From assembly GCA_017643325.1 (NCBI GenBank), contig JAEPNS010000012.1:1-20234 (forward strand): 20,234 bases of DNA, written 5' to 3'. Source of the DNA: Alphaproteobacteria bacterium. Lineage in GTDB: Bacteria > Pseudomonadota > Alphaproteobacteria > UBA6615. Positions 8,841 through 15,789 of the stretch are shown piece after piece. Position numbers and translations under genes: made by a program. The number at the start of each line of letters is the position of its first letter. Position 1 is the stretch's first letter. Under the pieces are notes generated by a model that saw nothing but the letters and a program-made list of their open reading frames with translations, had not been told where the DNA came from and searched no databases.

Positions 8841-9809
8841 TTAGCCCGACGCCGCGTCCCGCACAAGCCGATACTGAACCCGCATCGCCGAGAGGCGCCG
8901 GTAGAAGTTCAGGAGGTCACGCGCGGGATTAATCATGCGCTCGTAGCCGGAAATGAAGGCGACGATGGTGCCGATCTCGGTCTCTCCCTGAATGACCAGC
9001 CAGCCCCCGACCATCAGCACACTGAGGGGGCCGAGGTGGCCGATCAGATTGTTGAGAAACTTCATGAAGTATTTCAGGTAGAAGATCCGCAGGCGCAGGC
9101 CGTAGATCGATTCGATCAGGTTGTCGCCGCGGTCCGTATCGATGTTCTCGTCCTCAAGCAGCTTCTCGCCAAGCTCGCGGGTCTGCGTCGTCCGCTCCTC
9201 GGCGAGTTCGTTCACCTTCCTCTGGATGATGGGCACGATGACGAGAGACGGGACGAAGAAGGCAATGGCGATGGCCGCCACGAGCGGCTCGACGATCAAC
9301 ATGTAGCCGGCGATGCTCACCACAACGCCCGCCTGTAAAAGCGGGAAGGAAATGCTTTCGCCGACGAACGCGCCGACTTTCTCTGCCTCGGCCGCAATGA
9401 TCGACTGTTTGGTGCCGGCGTCGGATTCGGCCCCGAAAGCGTCATGATGGACGATCCGGCGGCGCAGCAGGCGGATCACGCCTTCGGCCACGCGGTTCTG
9501 GTAGACGTTCCGCGCGTATTTCAATCCGCCGTGGGCAAGCAGGACCGCCAGGTAAAGCCCGCCGAGCGTGATCAGCAGGTCCGTCAGTCCGTTCTTTACC
9601 GCGTCGTCGATGATCCGGCGTTGCAGTTCCAGCGGTGCCAGCGACAATGGAAAGACGAAAACCGTCAAGAGACACAGCCGCAGTTGCTGTTTCCAGCTCA
9701 CCTTCCAGACGTAGGAGTACAGATGCCGCGGCATGCGTTGCAGCGGCTCGCCGCGCACCGATGGCAGAGCCATGCAGTAGAAATCGGCCAGCGCGAAGGT
9801 CGAGGACAT
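8841..9809 (-). CDS. ABC-exporter-type transmembrane domain protein lacking the ATPase domain
   Basis: The protein resembles the membrane half of a type-I ABC exporter. Hydrophobic segments appear at about residues 44-62, 80-98, 150-165, 167-190 and 258-272. Long charged intracellular helices lie between them, and the closing stretch INPARDLLNFYRRLSAMRVQYR looks like the linker that normally leads into the nucleotide-binding domain. It stops there, at 322 residues. No Walker A, signature or Walker B motif is present in it or in the 152 bases before mdh. The start at 9809 is chosen because AAGGTGG lies 5 bases upstream. An ATG at 9827 would add MKKVGF, and a start at the internal Met26 (MPRHLYSYVW) is also possible. 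An ATPase could be supplied in trans, or the family may act without ATP. I know of no assigned function. Confidence 0.8.
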   Translation of the reverse strand: MSSTFALADFYCMALPSVRGEPLQRMPRHLYSYVWKVSWKQQLRLCLLTVFVFPLSLAPLELQRRIIDDAVKNGLTDLLITLGGLYLAVLLAHGGLKYARNVYQNRVAEGVIRLLRRRIVHHDAFGAESDAGTKQSIIAAEAEKVGAFVGESISFPLLQAGVVVSIAGYMLIVEPLVAAIAIAFFVPSLVIVPIIQRKVNELAEERTTQTRELGEKLLEDENIDTDRGDNLIESIYGLRLRIFYLKYFMKFLNNLIGHLGPLSVLMVGGWLVIQGETEIGTIVAFISGYERMINPARDLLNFYRRLSAMRVQYRLVRDAASG

Positions 9810-9843
9810 GAAACCCACCTTTTTCATGGCAGCGGCAACGAAT

Positions 9844-9858
9844 ACACGCCCCGCGTGT
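9844..9858. repeat. Inverted repeat between zapE and the ABC-type membrane gene
   Basis: ACACGC (9844-9849) and GCGTGT (9853-9858) flank a CCC triloop, giving a perfect 6-pair stem 22 bases downstream of the zapE stop and 34 bases upstream of the next start. It could be a weak terminator or an operator. There is no T-tract. Confidence 0.35.
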
Positions 9859-9880
9859 CACCGGAGTGTAACGCCGTGCG

Positions 9881-11023
9881 TCAGGAAAGGTGCCGACTAT
9901 TCAGGTAGTCCTCGGCCTGCATCTCCATGAGACGCGAAACCGTACGTTCAAATTCGAACGCCGTATCACCTTCGGTGTAAAGCTCTTCCGGTGCGACCTC
10001 GGCGGTCGCGAACAGGTTGACCTTGTTCTCGTAGAGTGAGTCCACCAGAATCACAAACCGCTTTGCGGCATCGCGCTCCTTGGCTTCCATGCGCGGGATG
10101 CCCTCGATCATTACCGTGTGAAAGCATTCGGAGATGGCGAGATAGTCAGCCGCGCCCCGCGGCTGACGGCAGAGTTCGTCGAAGGTGAAGCGCGCGATCC
10201 CGCGCGCCGTGCGTTCGGCGACGAGCTTGCGTCCCTGCAGCTCGATTTCCTGCGGGCGCGGCGTTGCGTTGTCCGTCAGGGTGGCGAACGCCTTGTCGAG
10301 CTGGGCCTCGGCTTCGGGGCCCAGCGGTGTGTGCCAGACGGGTTCCCCTTTCAAGCGATCGAGCCGGAAGTCACGACCCTCGCCGATGTCGAGGACGTCG
10401 AGCTTTTGGAGGATCAGGTCGATGAACGGAAGGAAACGGTCGCGCTGCAGACCGCCGCGGTAGAGGTCCCTGGGTGCCACGTTCGATGTGGCAACGACGA
10501 CGACACCGTGGTCGAAGAAGGCCTGGAACAGGCGGCCGAGGATCATTGCGTCCGCGATGTTCACGACATGGAATTCGTCGAAGCACAGCAGCCAGCTTTC
10601 GTCGGCGATCTCGGCGGCGACTCGCATGAGCGGATCCTGCTGTTTGTCGCGCTTGCGCAGTTCCGTAAGACGTTTCTGGACCTCGAGCATGAAGGCATGG
10701 AAATGGACGCGCCTTTTCCGTTCCACGGGCGCCGTCTCGAAAAACAGGTCCGTGAGCATCGACTTGCCCCGTCCGACTGGGCCGTAGATGTAAAGCCCCA
10801 TCGGCGGGTCTTCCGTCCGCCGGCCGAGGCCAAACCTGTCTTTCCAGCCCGACAGCCAGCCGTCGCCGGCGGGCTGATAGCCGGTCAACGCATGATGCAG
10901 GCTCTGGAGCTTCTCAACGGCAAGCTTCTGGGCCGGGTCGCGCATGATCTCGTTCGCTTCACGCAGGGCGCGATAGCGTTCGAGCGGCGTCGCCGCGTCG
11001 GTATCAGGGGGTCCGTCGGGCAT
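9881..11023 (-). CDS. zapE: Cell division protein ZapE / AFG1-like P-loop ATPase
   Basis: AFG1-family ATPase. The E. coli member ZapE associates with the Z-ring, and the mitochondrial member Afg1 assists turnover of respiratory proteins. At 380 residues it matches the family. The Walker A motif GPVGRGKS is at 81-88, Walker B LLCFDEFHV at about 145-153, and a sensor-like VVVVATSN at about 174-181 follows. The N-terminus (LERYRALREANEIMRDPAQKLAVEKLQ) and the YIYGPVGRGKSMLTDLFFE region are characteristic. The frame has no better upstream start, and the Shine-Dalgarno sequence before 11023 is weak. The neighbourhood with mdh and the TCA operon is common in alphaproteobacteria, which agrees with a link to respiratory membrane proteins but does not prove one. 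Confidence 0.95.
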   Translation of the reverse strand: MPDGPPDTDAATPLERYRALREANEIMRDPAQKLAVEKLQSLHHALTGYQPAGDGWLSGWKDRFGLGRRTEDPPMGLYIYGPVGRGKSMLTDLFFETAPVERKRRVHFHAFMLEVQKRLTELRKRDKQQDPLMRVAAEIADESWLLCFDEFHVVNIADAMILGRLFQAFFDHGVVVVATSNVAPRDLYRGGLQRDRFLPFIDLILQKLDVLDIGEGRDFRLDRLKGEPVWHTPLGPEAEAQLDKAFATLTDNATPRPQEIELQGRKLVAERTARGIARFTFDELCRQPRGAADYLAISECFHTVMIEGIPRMEAKERDAAKRFVILVDSLYENKVNLFATAEVAPEELYTEGDTAFEFERTVSRLMEMQAEDYLNSRHLS

Positions 11024-11040
11024 CTTGCAGCCTAACTAGT

Positions 11041-11058
11041 CCAGCGCCCGCGCACTGG
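11041..11058 (-). terminator. Hairpin between the COG4091-type gene and zapE
   Basis: CCAGCGC (11041-11047) and GCACTGG (11052-11058) form a 7-pair stem (one G-U pair in the RNA) with a 4-base loop, 8 bases after the stop of the upstream gene. There is no clear T-tract. It fills most of the 43-base gap and may act as a weak terminator. Confidence 0.35.
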
Positions 11059-11066
11059 CAAGCAGG

Positions 11067-12422
11067 CTACTGGGCGGCCTGCTCGGCAGCGTCCGAGAAC
11101 ATCGCTTCCATCTCCCGGCGAATGCGCACGGCCTGGGATGTCTCGTCGATCTCGACGTCCGCCCAGCGCACCGGTTGGTCCTTTGCAACTGCGTTTCTCA
11201 ATGTCACGCCATGCGCCAGACCGATCGGCAACCCTCCGGCGGCGAGGCTGTCGGCACCGGGCATCAGCCGGCCGTAGACCGTATAGCCTCCCTCGCCGTC
11301 GAGTTCCTCGCCGGGCTTCAGGTCGCGCTTGGCAGTGGCCACGGCATCGCCTCGGAAGCCCGTCGGTGCGCCGGTGGCTTCCGCGCGCAGGGCGACATTT
11401 GCCACGGAGATGCCGAGTTCCAGTCCGATCAGGTGGTACGGCTTCCAGAGGGCCGAATAGCTGCCGGACGAATCCGTCACCAGCCCGTATTCGTCGAAGC
11501 ACGCGCGCACGTAGTCGCTCGGAGCCTCAAAGACGACGTAAACACCCCATCGCAGGTCGCCCGTCACATGCCTTCCGTCGCGCTCCTCGGAGCTGATCAC
11601 CTCAACCTGTCCCTTGTGATGCAGGGAGCCGCCTTCTGCGCGTGGGCGCATGACGTGCGGCAGGTCGTGGACCCCGCAGGGCGGGAAGGCGAGACCGGTC
11701 GGCGCGGGTGTCAGGCCACTGGCGTTGGCGACCGCAGCCATCTCGATGGCGGACTTGGTGCCGTCGAGAAAGGAGTTGAACATCTGCGGATTCATGCCGC
11801 CCGCGGCAGCCTGCTCGGGGGTAAGGCCGTAATGTTCCCAGACGTCGTTGGGCGTGACGTAGTGGTAGCCGTCAAGATATTTGGTGCCCTTGCCGGCGGC
11901 GATGACGTCGAGACCGCAGGCACGCGCCCAGTCCACCTGCTCGTGGATCAGCGCCGGCTGGTCGCCATAGGCCAGCGAGTACACGACGCCCGCCTGCCTT
12001 GCCCGTTCGGCCAGGAGGGGCCCCGCCAGGACATCGGCCTCCACATTGACCATAACGATATGCTTGCCGTGCTCGCAGCAGGCAAGCGCATGGGCGATGC
12101 CCGCGGCCGGGCTGCCCGTCGCGTCGATCACGACGTCGATGCCGTCGGCCGCCACCAGCGCCATCGAGTCGTCGCTCAGGTGTGTCGTGCCGTTCTTGCT
12201 GGCGTCGTCAAAGGTCGGTGCACTGGGGTCCAGCCCGCCAACCCGCGCGCAGGCCTCGCGGGCGCGGTCCGGGTCGAGGTCCGCGATTGCCATGACCTGG
12301 ATACCCGGCGTGCGCGCGGCCTGAGACAAGTACATGGTGCCGAACTTGCCGGACCCGATTAGCCCGACGCGCACCGGATTGCCGTCGGCTTCGCGTGCGC
12401 GAAGCATCGCGTGGAGGTTCAT
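11067..12422 (-). CDS. COG4091-type oxidoreductase: Rossmann domain plus C-terminal SAF domain
   Basis: The 451-residue protein has an N-terminal NAD(P)-binding fold, VRVGLIGSGKFGTMYLSQAA (Rossmann glycines at 20, 23 and 25), followed by IADLDPDRAREAC and VIDATGSPAAG. This is the pattern of homoserine-dehydrogenase-like proteins. The C-terminus (about residues 355-435, from GDAVATAKRDLKPGEELDGEGGYTV) looks like an SAF domain, as in antifreeze/flagellar FlgA-like modules and sugar-acid enzymes. This combination defines the COG4091 group, for which I know no settled reaction here. Members are often near genes for carbohydrate or sugar-acid metabolism. The start MNLHAMLRAREADG at 12422 is typical. 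It is divergent from the CMD-family gene (80-base gap) and may work on the same substrate. Substrate and physiological role are unknown. Confidence 0.85.
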   Translation of the reverse strand: MNLHAMLRAREADGNPVRVGLIGSGKFGTMYLSQAARTPGIQVMAIADLDPDRAREACARVGGLDPSAPTFDDASKNGTTHLSDDSMALVAADGIDVVIDATGSPAAGIAHALACCEHGKHIVMVNVEADVLAGPLLAERARQAGVVYSLAYGDQPALIHEQVDWARACGLDVIAAGKGTKYLDGYHYVTPNDVWEHYGLTPEQAAAGGMNPQMFNSFLDGTKSAIEMAAVANASGLTPAPTGLAFPPCGVHDLPHVMRPRAEGGSLHHKGQVEVISSEERDGRHVTGDLRWGVYVVFEAPSDYVRACFDEYGLVTDSSGSYSALWKPYHLIGLELGISVANVALRAEATGAPTGFRGDAVATAKRDLKPGEELDGEGGYTVYGRLMPGADSLAAGGLPIGLAHGVTLRNAVAKDQPVRWADVEIDETSQAVRIRREMEAMFSDAAEQAAQ

Positions 12423-12445
12423 GGACGCGTTTCCCGTTCTTTGGC

Positions 12446-12467
12446 GTTATCCTGCCTTGAGAATAAC
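12446..12467. promoter_or_regulatory. Inverted repeat in the divergent promoter region
   Basis: GTTAT (12446-12450) and ATAAC (12463-12467) form an inverted repeat with a 12-base spacer in the 80-base gap between two divergent genes. A second hairpin, CCCGG/CCGGG at 12475-12479 and 12486-12490, lies just ahead of the plus-strand start. A shared operator is plausible. No regulator gene is adjacent. Confidence 0.35.
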
Positions 12468-12502
12468 CGAAACACCCGGGCAAGTCCGGGCGAGAGGGAA
12501 CG

Positions 12503-13060
12503 ATGGACAACTACCGCGAAGACGCACGAGTGCCGCATGTCAGCCGGGACGATTTCCCTGCGGACAAGGTGGAGATCTATGACCACATCATGGAGACGCG
12601 GAAGCTAAAATACATGGCCGAACTGTTCGCGCGGATGGCGAGCAGCCCCAACGCGCTGCAGGCCGTCGCCTCGGTCGGCGAGCATGTGCGGTTCCACTCG
12701 GTCCTCGACGAGGTGTTGCGCGAGATGGTGATCTGCACAGTCTCCCAGGAAGTCGGCAACTGGTACGAATGGTGCCACCATATCCATCGCATGCCCGACG
12801 ACATGCGCGAGATCTGCGGCACCCCGGCGCAGGAGGGCCTGCCCGCGCCACGCGGCCCGGCGTTGAAGTTCTCGAGGATCGTCGCGACCGGTGGCAAGGC
12901 CGATGACGCTCTGATCGAGGAGATCCGGGAGTCTCTGGGCGACCAGGGGCTGGTCGACCTCACGGTGATGGTCGGCTACTACCAGCTCGTCGGCACCTTC
13001 TGCACGACCCTGCACGTGCCGATCGAGGACAATATCGACCGCGCCCCGATGCGCAAGTAG
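12503..13060 (+). CDS. Carboxymuconolactone decarboxylase (CMD/AhpD-like) family protein
   Basis: A 185-residue, mostly helical protein. The CMD-fold core is visible at about residues 48-100 and continues to about 165. It includes LREMVICTVSQEVGNWYEWCHH, with the family-type Y-E-W-x-x-H motif (Tyr88, Glu89, Trp90, His93). The AhpD redox pair Cys-x-x-Cys is absent; only Cys91 lies in that region, so a peroxidase partner role like AhpD is unlikely. Family members include lactone decarboxylases and many proteins of unknown function. The start at 12503 follows AGAGGG. The stop is 2 bases from the convergent stop of the oxygenase gene. The divergent COG4091-type gene suggests a shared catabolic role, as inference only. 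Confidence 0.82.
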   Translation: MDNYREDARVPHVSRDDFPADKVEIYDHIMETRKLKYMAELFARMASSPNALQAVASVGEHVRFHSVLDEVLREMVICTVSQEVGNWYEWCHHIHRMPDDMREICGTPAQEGLPAPRGPALKFSRIVATGGKADDALIEEIRESLGDQGLVDLTVMVGYYQLVGTFCTTLHVPIEDNIDRAPMRK

Positions 13061-13062
13061 GG

Positions 13063-13866
13063 CTATTCAGCCGCCGCAGCGTTCTCGCGCGCGAGTTCGA
13101 GCAGGCAGTCGTCGTCGAGCGGCTCGATGGGCGTGAAGTCGCGATGGGCGATCCACTCCTCGCGCTTGAACTGGCGGATGTGATTGTCCACGTGACAGAG
13201 GCTCAGATAGACGATCACACGGCCCCACGGGCTGATGTTCGGCGCCGACGCGTGGACAATGTTCGAGTGGAACAGCAGCACCGATCCGGGCTTGCCCTTC
13301 GGCGCGATCATGCCTCCCTCGTTCGCGAGGCGCGCGACGGTCGCCTTGTCCAGCGTCCAGAGCGGGTAGGACGTCGTCAGCGTGTCGTGGCCGGCATCCA
13401 CGACGCCTTCCTTGTGGCTGCGGGGGATGATGTAGAGCGGACCGTTGAACTCGGTCACCTCGTCGAGGAACAGAGCGATGTTCATGGCTCGCGGTTCGGG
13501 CATCTGGTCGTCGCGCGCCCAGGTGCCATAGTCCTGGTGCCACTGCCAGACCTCGCCATCGAAGGCTGCCTTTCCGTTGATCTTGTACTGGTGCATGTAC
13601 ACCGGGCCGTCGAGGAGCTGCATGATCGGTCCGATCAGGCGCGGGTGGCGGCCAAGCCGACGGTAGGCCTCGTTGTAGTGGTGGGCCGCGAATGCGGTGC
13701 GAACGGACTCCCCGTCGCTCTCGCGCCAGACCTCGGGCCGGTCCATGGCAAAGATCTGCGGCAACTCGCCGGTCAGAACATCAATCTCTTCCTGGCTGAA
13801 GACGTCGGGCAAAAACACCCAGCCTTCGTTCTCGAACTGCTTGACCTGTTCTTCGCTCAGCTGCAT
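13063..13866 (-). CDS. Phytanoyl-CoA dioxygenase family Fe(II)/2-oxoglutarate oxygenase
   Basis: A 267-residue non-haem iron oxygenase. The iron triad is visible: His110 and Asp112 in WQWHQDYGTW, and His205 in FHSNIVHASAPN. Arg216 (SPWGRVIVYLS) is placed to bind the 2-oxoglutarate carboxylate. The segments around both motifs resemble the ectoine hydroxylase (EctD) branch, but the EctD signature (WHSDFETWH) is not exact and no ectoine genes are nearby, so I do not call EctD. The start MQLSEEQVKQFENEGW at 13866 is chosen over an in-frame ATG 12 codons upstream because GGGAGAG lies just ahead of it and the family begins this way. A consensus TATAAT and a perfect palindrome lie upstream. The likely reaction is hydroxylation of a small molecule, substrate unknown. 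Confidence 0.9.
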   Translation of the reverse strand: MQLSEEQVKQFENEGWVFLPDVFSQEEIDVLTGELPQIFAMDRPEVWRESDGESVRTAFAAHHYNEAYRRLGRHPRLIGPIMQLLDGPVYMHQYKINGKAAFDGEVWQWHQDYGTWARDDQMPEPRAMNIALFLDEVTEFNGPLYIIPRSHKEGVVDAGHDTLTTSYPLWTLDKATVARLANEGGMIAPKGKPGSVLLFHSNIVHASAPNISPWGRVIVYLSLCHVDNHIRQFKREEWIAHRDFTPIEPLDDDCLLELARENAAAAE

Positions 13867-13881
13867 GGCGTGCTCTCCCGT

Positions 13882-13907
13882 GGCGCAACTTGCGCCGTGC
13901 AATTATA
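13882..13907 (-). promoter_or_regulatory. Promoter -10 and perfect palindrome ahead of the oxygenase gene
   Basis: On the minus strand a consensus TATAAT (13907-13902) is followed 5 bases later by the palindrome GGCGCAA-g-TTGCGCC (13896-13882). The expected transcription start falls inside the palindrome, the usual place for a repressor operator. The -35 region at proper spacing is poor, so activation could also be needed. The same 84-base gap serves the divergent membrane-protein gene. Confidence 0.5.
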
Positions 13908-13950
13908 GCGGCCCCTTGATCGGGCGGCGAGATTTGGCGCATAGGAAGCC

Positions 13951-14298
13951 ATGGTCGAGATTCTGACACTTGCTCTGGCGCTGACGGCGAGCCCCTTCGC
14001 GCTTGTCGGCTATATAGCTCTCGGCGTCTACGCCACAACCACATGGCGCGCATTCAAGTATGCGATCATGTGGGGGCTCACGATCCAGATTTTTTCGCTG
14101 GCGCTGGGGAACACGAGCTTTCTTGATCTGGGGGACCTGGCAGTGAAGACCGGCGTTCGCCTGGTCGGTGCGCTCGTCGTCACGATGGGCGTGTTCTATC
14201 TGTACAGGGCTCTGCGTGGCGGTCGGGGGAGCGGGCCCGGTCCCGATCAGACGCCGCGCGAGGATCGCAAGACACCGCATCTGCGTCGGGTGAAATAG
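13951..14298 (+). CDS. Small three-pass membrane protein of unknown function
   Basis: I do not recognise a family for this 115-residue protein. Three hydrophobic segments are visible at about residues 4-28, 35-53 and 69-88. A basic, polar C-terminal tail (about 89-115: RGGRGSGPGPDQTPREDRKTP) is probably cytoplasmic by the positive-inside rule. The start at 13951 is supported by AGGAAG a few bases upstream. It is divergent from the oxygenase gene and convergent with the paiB-type gene, with only 4 bases between stops. The tail's composition looks like the ordinary GC-rich background of the genome. Confidence 0.7.
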   Translation: MVEILTLALALTASPFALVGYIALGVYATTTWRAFKYAIMWGLTIQIFSLALGNTSFLDLGDLAVKTGVRLVGALVVTMGVFYLYRALRGGRGSGPGPDQTPREDRKTPHLRRVK

Positions 14299-14302
14299 CG
14301 CG

Positions 14303-14908
14303 TCAGAATGCGTGGTCGCGCATGATCCCGGCCAGTGCCTGGTCCCAGGCAGAGCCTTTTTCCAGTGCTTCGATCACCTGGTGCCGGTCTTCCTCGGAAC
14401 GGTTCTGGCTGAACTTGAATTTCCCCTCGATGCGCGCGATCTGCATCTCGAAGGCGACGATCCCGCGCAGCATCCCGTCGATGTAACGATCGGGCTGGCT
14501 GTCCATGTTCCAGCCGTCCGGGCCCTCAAAGGTGGCCACCAGGGTGTTCTGGTGCCGTCGGACAGCGTCGGGGTCGTCGATGGTTTTCGGCGCTCCATAG
14601 ACATGCACGGCGGTGTAGTTCCACGTCGGCACCGCGTTCCCCGGTCCGTACCAGTTTGGCGAAATATAACCGTGCGGTCCTTGGAATATCGCGAGCATCT
14701 CATGCGTGCCGTCGCACAGAGCGCCTTGCGGATTGGCTTTCGCGACATGCGCCACCAGCGTGTGGCGGTCCCGCTCGAGCACGAACGGTATGTGAGATGC
14801 GAAAGGCGCACCTGCCTGTGTCGCGACGAGTGTGCCGAAGGAATATGCTTCGATCAGGTCGTAGAGGACGTCGCGGTCCGTGATCTGGAACGGTTTTGGA
14901 ACGAACAT
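14303..14908 (-). CDS. PaiB-type FMN-binding negative transcriptional regulator
   Basis: The 201-residue protein has the split-barrel flavin-binding fold of the PaiB family. Family motifs are MFVPKPFQITD at the start, ASHIPFVLE (about residues 34-42), GPHGYISPNWYG and VPTWNYTAVHVYG. The C-terminal part ends KFKFSQNRSEEDRHQVIEAL, as in PaiB relatives. Bacillus PaiB represses sporulation and protease genes; most proteobacterial members are annotated only by fold. The start at 14908 is preferred over an ATG 15 codons upstream, which would overlap the previous gene. The Shine-Dalgarno sequence is weak (GGATGA). It follows the exported-protein gene by 14 bases and so is probably the last gene of the extended sdh transcript. 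Confidence 0.9.
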   Translation of the reverse strand: MFVPKPFQITDRDVLYDLIEAYSFGTLVATQAGAPFASHIPFVLERDRHTLVAHVAKANPQGALCDGTHEMLAIFQGPHGYISPNWYGPGNAVPTWNYTAVHVYGAPKTIDDPDAVRRHQNTLVATFEGPDGWNMDSQPDRYIDGMLRGIVAFEMQIARIEGKFKFSQNRSEEDRHQVIEALEKGSAWDQALAGIMRDHAF

Positions 14909-14922
14909 CGGGATTTCATCCG

Positions 14923-15789
14923 TCAGCCTTGGGCCGTCAGTTTGAAGGCGCATTCGCCGCGGGTGATGCTCTTGAAGGCGAAATCGCCGCCGACGGGCGG
15001 AAGGTCGGCCTCGAACAGGTCCGACGGCCGGTCCGGCACCTCGATCTGTGGCAGGCCATCGCCCGTTTCGGTGATTTTTGCAAAGCGTTGCTCATTGGCG
15101 ACCAGATAGACTTTTGCGCCGCCGATCGCGCCGTAGAACGTCAGCGTTGCGCCGATCGTCCCCTCGACCACGAAGTCGGTCTGTTTGAACGTCACCGCAG
15201 CGTCGACGAGCCCGCACTCACCCAGAACCGTCATGTCGTAAAGCCCCGCCATGTCGCGCGCGTCTGTGCCGTCGCGCAGCTTCGCGCCGGCATCGATCAC
15301 ACCGAGCGAATGCACCGCGGCCGCAAGCAGGATCGGCACTTCGATGTGCTCGCCTCCCGGCATGTGAACGACAGTCCGCGCTGTGCGCAGCATCTGTCCC
15401 ATCGCCGGGTTGGTCTGGGCCATGGCGCGCACGAAGCCGGCCTGCACGATGATCGAGAAGGTGCCCTCAATGCTGCTGGCGATGGACCGCGCAAGCGTGT
15501 CTGAATCGCTCTCCGCCACGCCTTCCGCGATACCCGTGCGGACGGCTGCGATCAGGTTGGCGTTCTCCTGGCTCTGGGCGGTCATGGTGTTGAGTGCTGC
15601 GTTCAGTCCCTCGACACGGGCCGGGTCGTTCGCATTCTGGTAGAAAGTAAAAGCAGCACCGGGCTGGAACATGTTTGCGGGGCCCGCGGGGAATCGCTGG
15701 GTGTCGTCCTGGGCGCCGATCGCCCCCGGAAACGAAACCGCCGCGGCAACAACCGCGGCGGAAACGTATCTCGCGATGAGCCTCGCCAT
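14923..15789 (-). CDS. Exported protein of unknown function, translationally coupled to sdhB
   Basis: I do not recognise a family. The 288-residue product begins MARLIARYVSAAVVAAAVSFPGAIGA, a clear signal peptide: two arginines, a hydrophobic core and a likely cut after Ala26. A mature periplasmic protein is therefore expected. It has exactly two cysteines, Cys192 and Cys280, each inside a G-E-C motif, so a single disulfide is likely. The middle part (about 60-180) looks helical, the rest beta-rich; no haem or metal motif is seen. The start codon shares one base with the sdhB stop (TGATG, 15791-15787), giving direct translational coupling. The frame is open far upstream, but that part is the shifted sdhB sequence. 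The location suggests a role linked to succinate dehydrogenase or the cell envelope, as inference only. Confidence 0.82.
   Translation of the reverse strand: MARLIARYVSAAVVAAAVSFPGAIGAQDDTQRFPAGPANMFQPGAAFTFYQNANDPARVEGLNAALNTMTAQSQENANLIAAVRTGIAEGVAESDSDTLARSIASSIEGTFSIIVQAGFVRAMAQTNPAMGQMLRTARTVVHMPGGEHIEVPILLAAAVHSLGVIDAGAKLRDGTDARDMAGLYDMTVLGECGLVDAAVTFKQTDFVVEGTIGATLTFYGAIGGAKVYLVANEQRFAKITETGDGLPQIEVPDRPSDLFEADLPPVGGDFAFKSITRGECAFKLTAQG

Noticed and set aside
13063..13866. Ectoine hydroxylase EctD
   Set aside because: The iron and 2-oxoglutarate residues match the superfamily, but the EctD signature is inexact and no ectABC genes are in the window.
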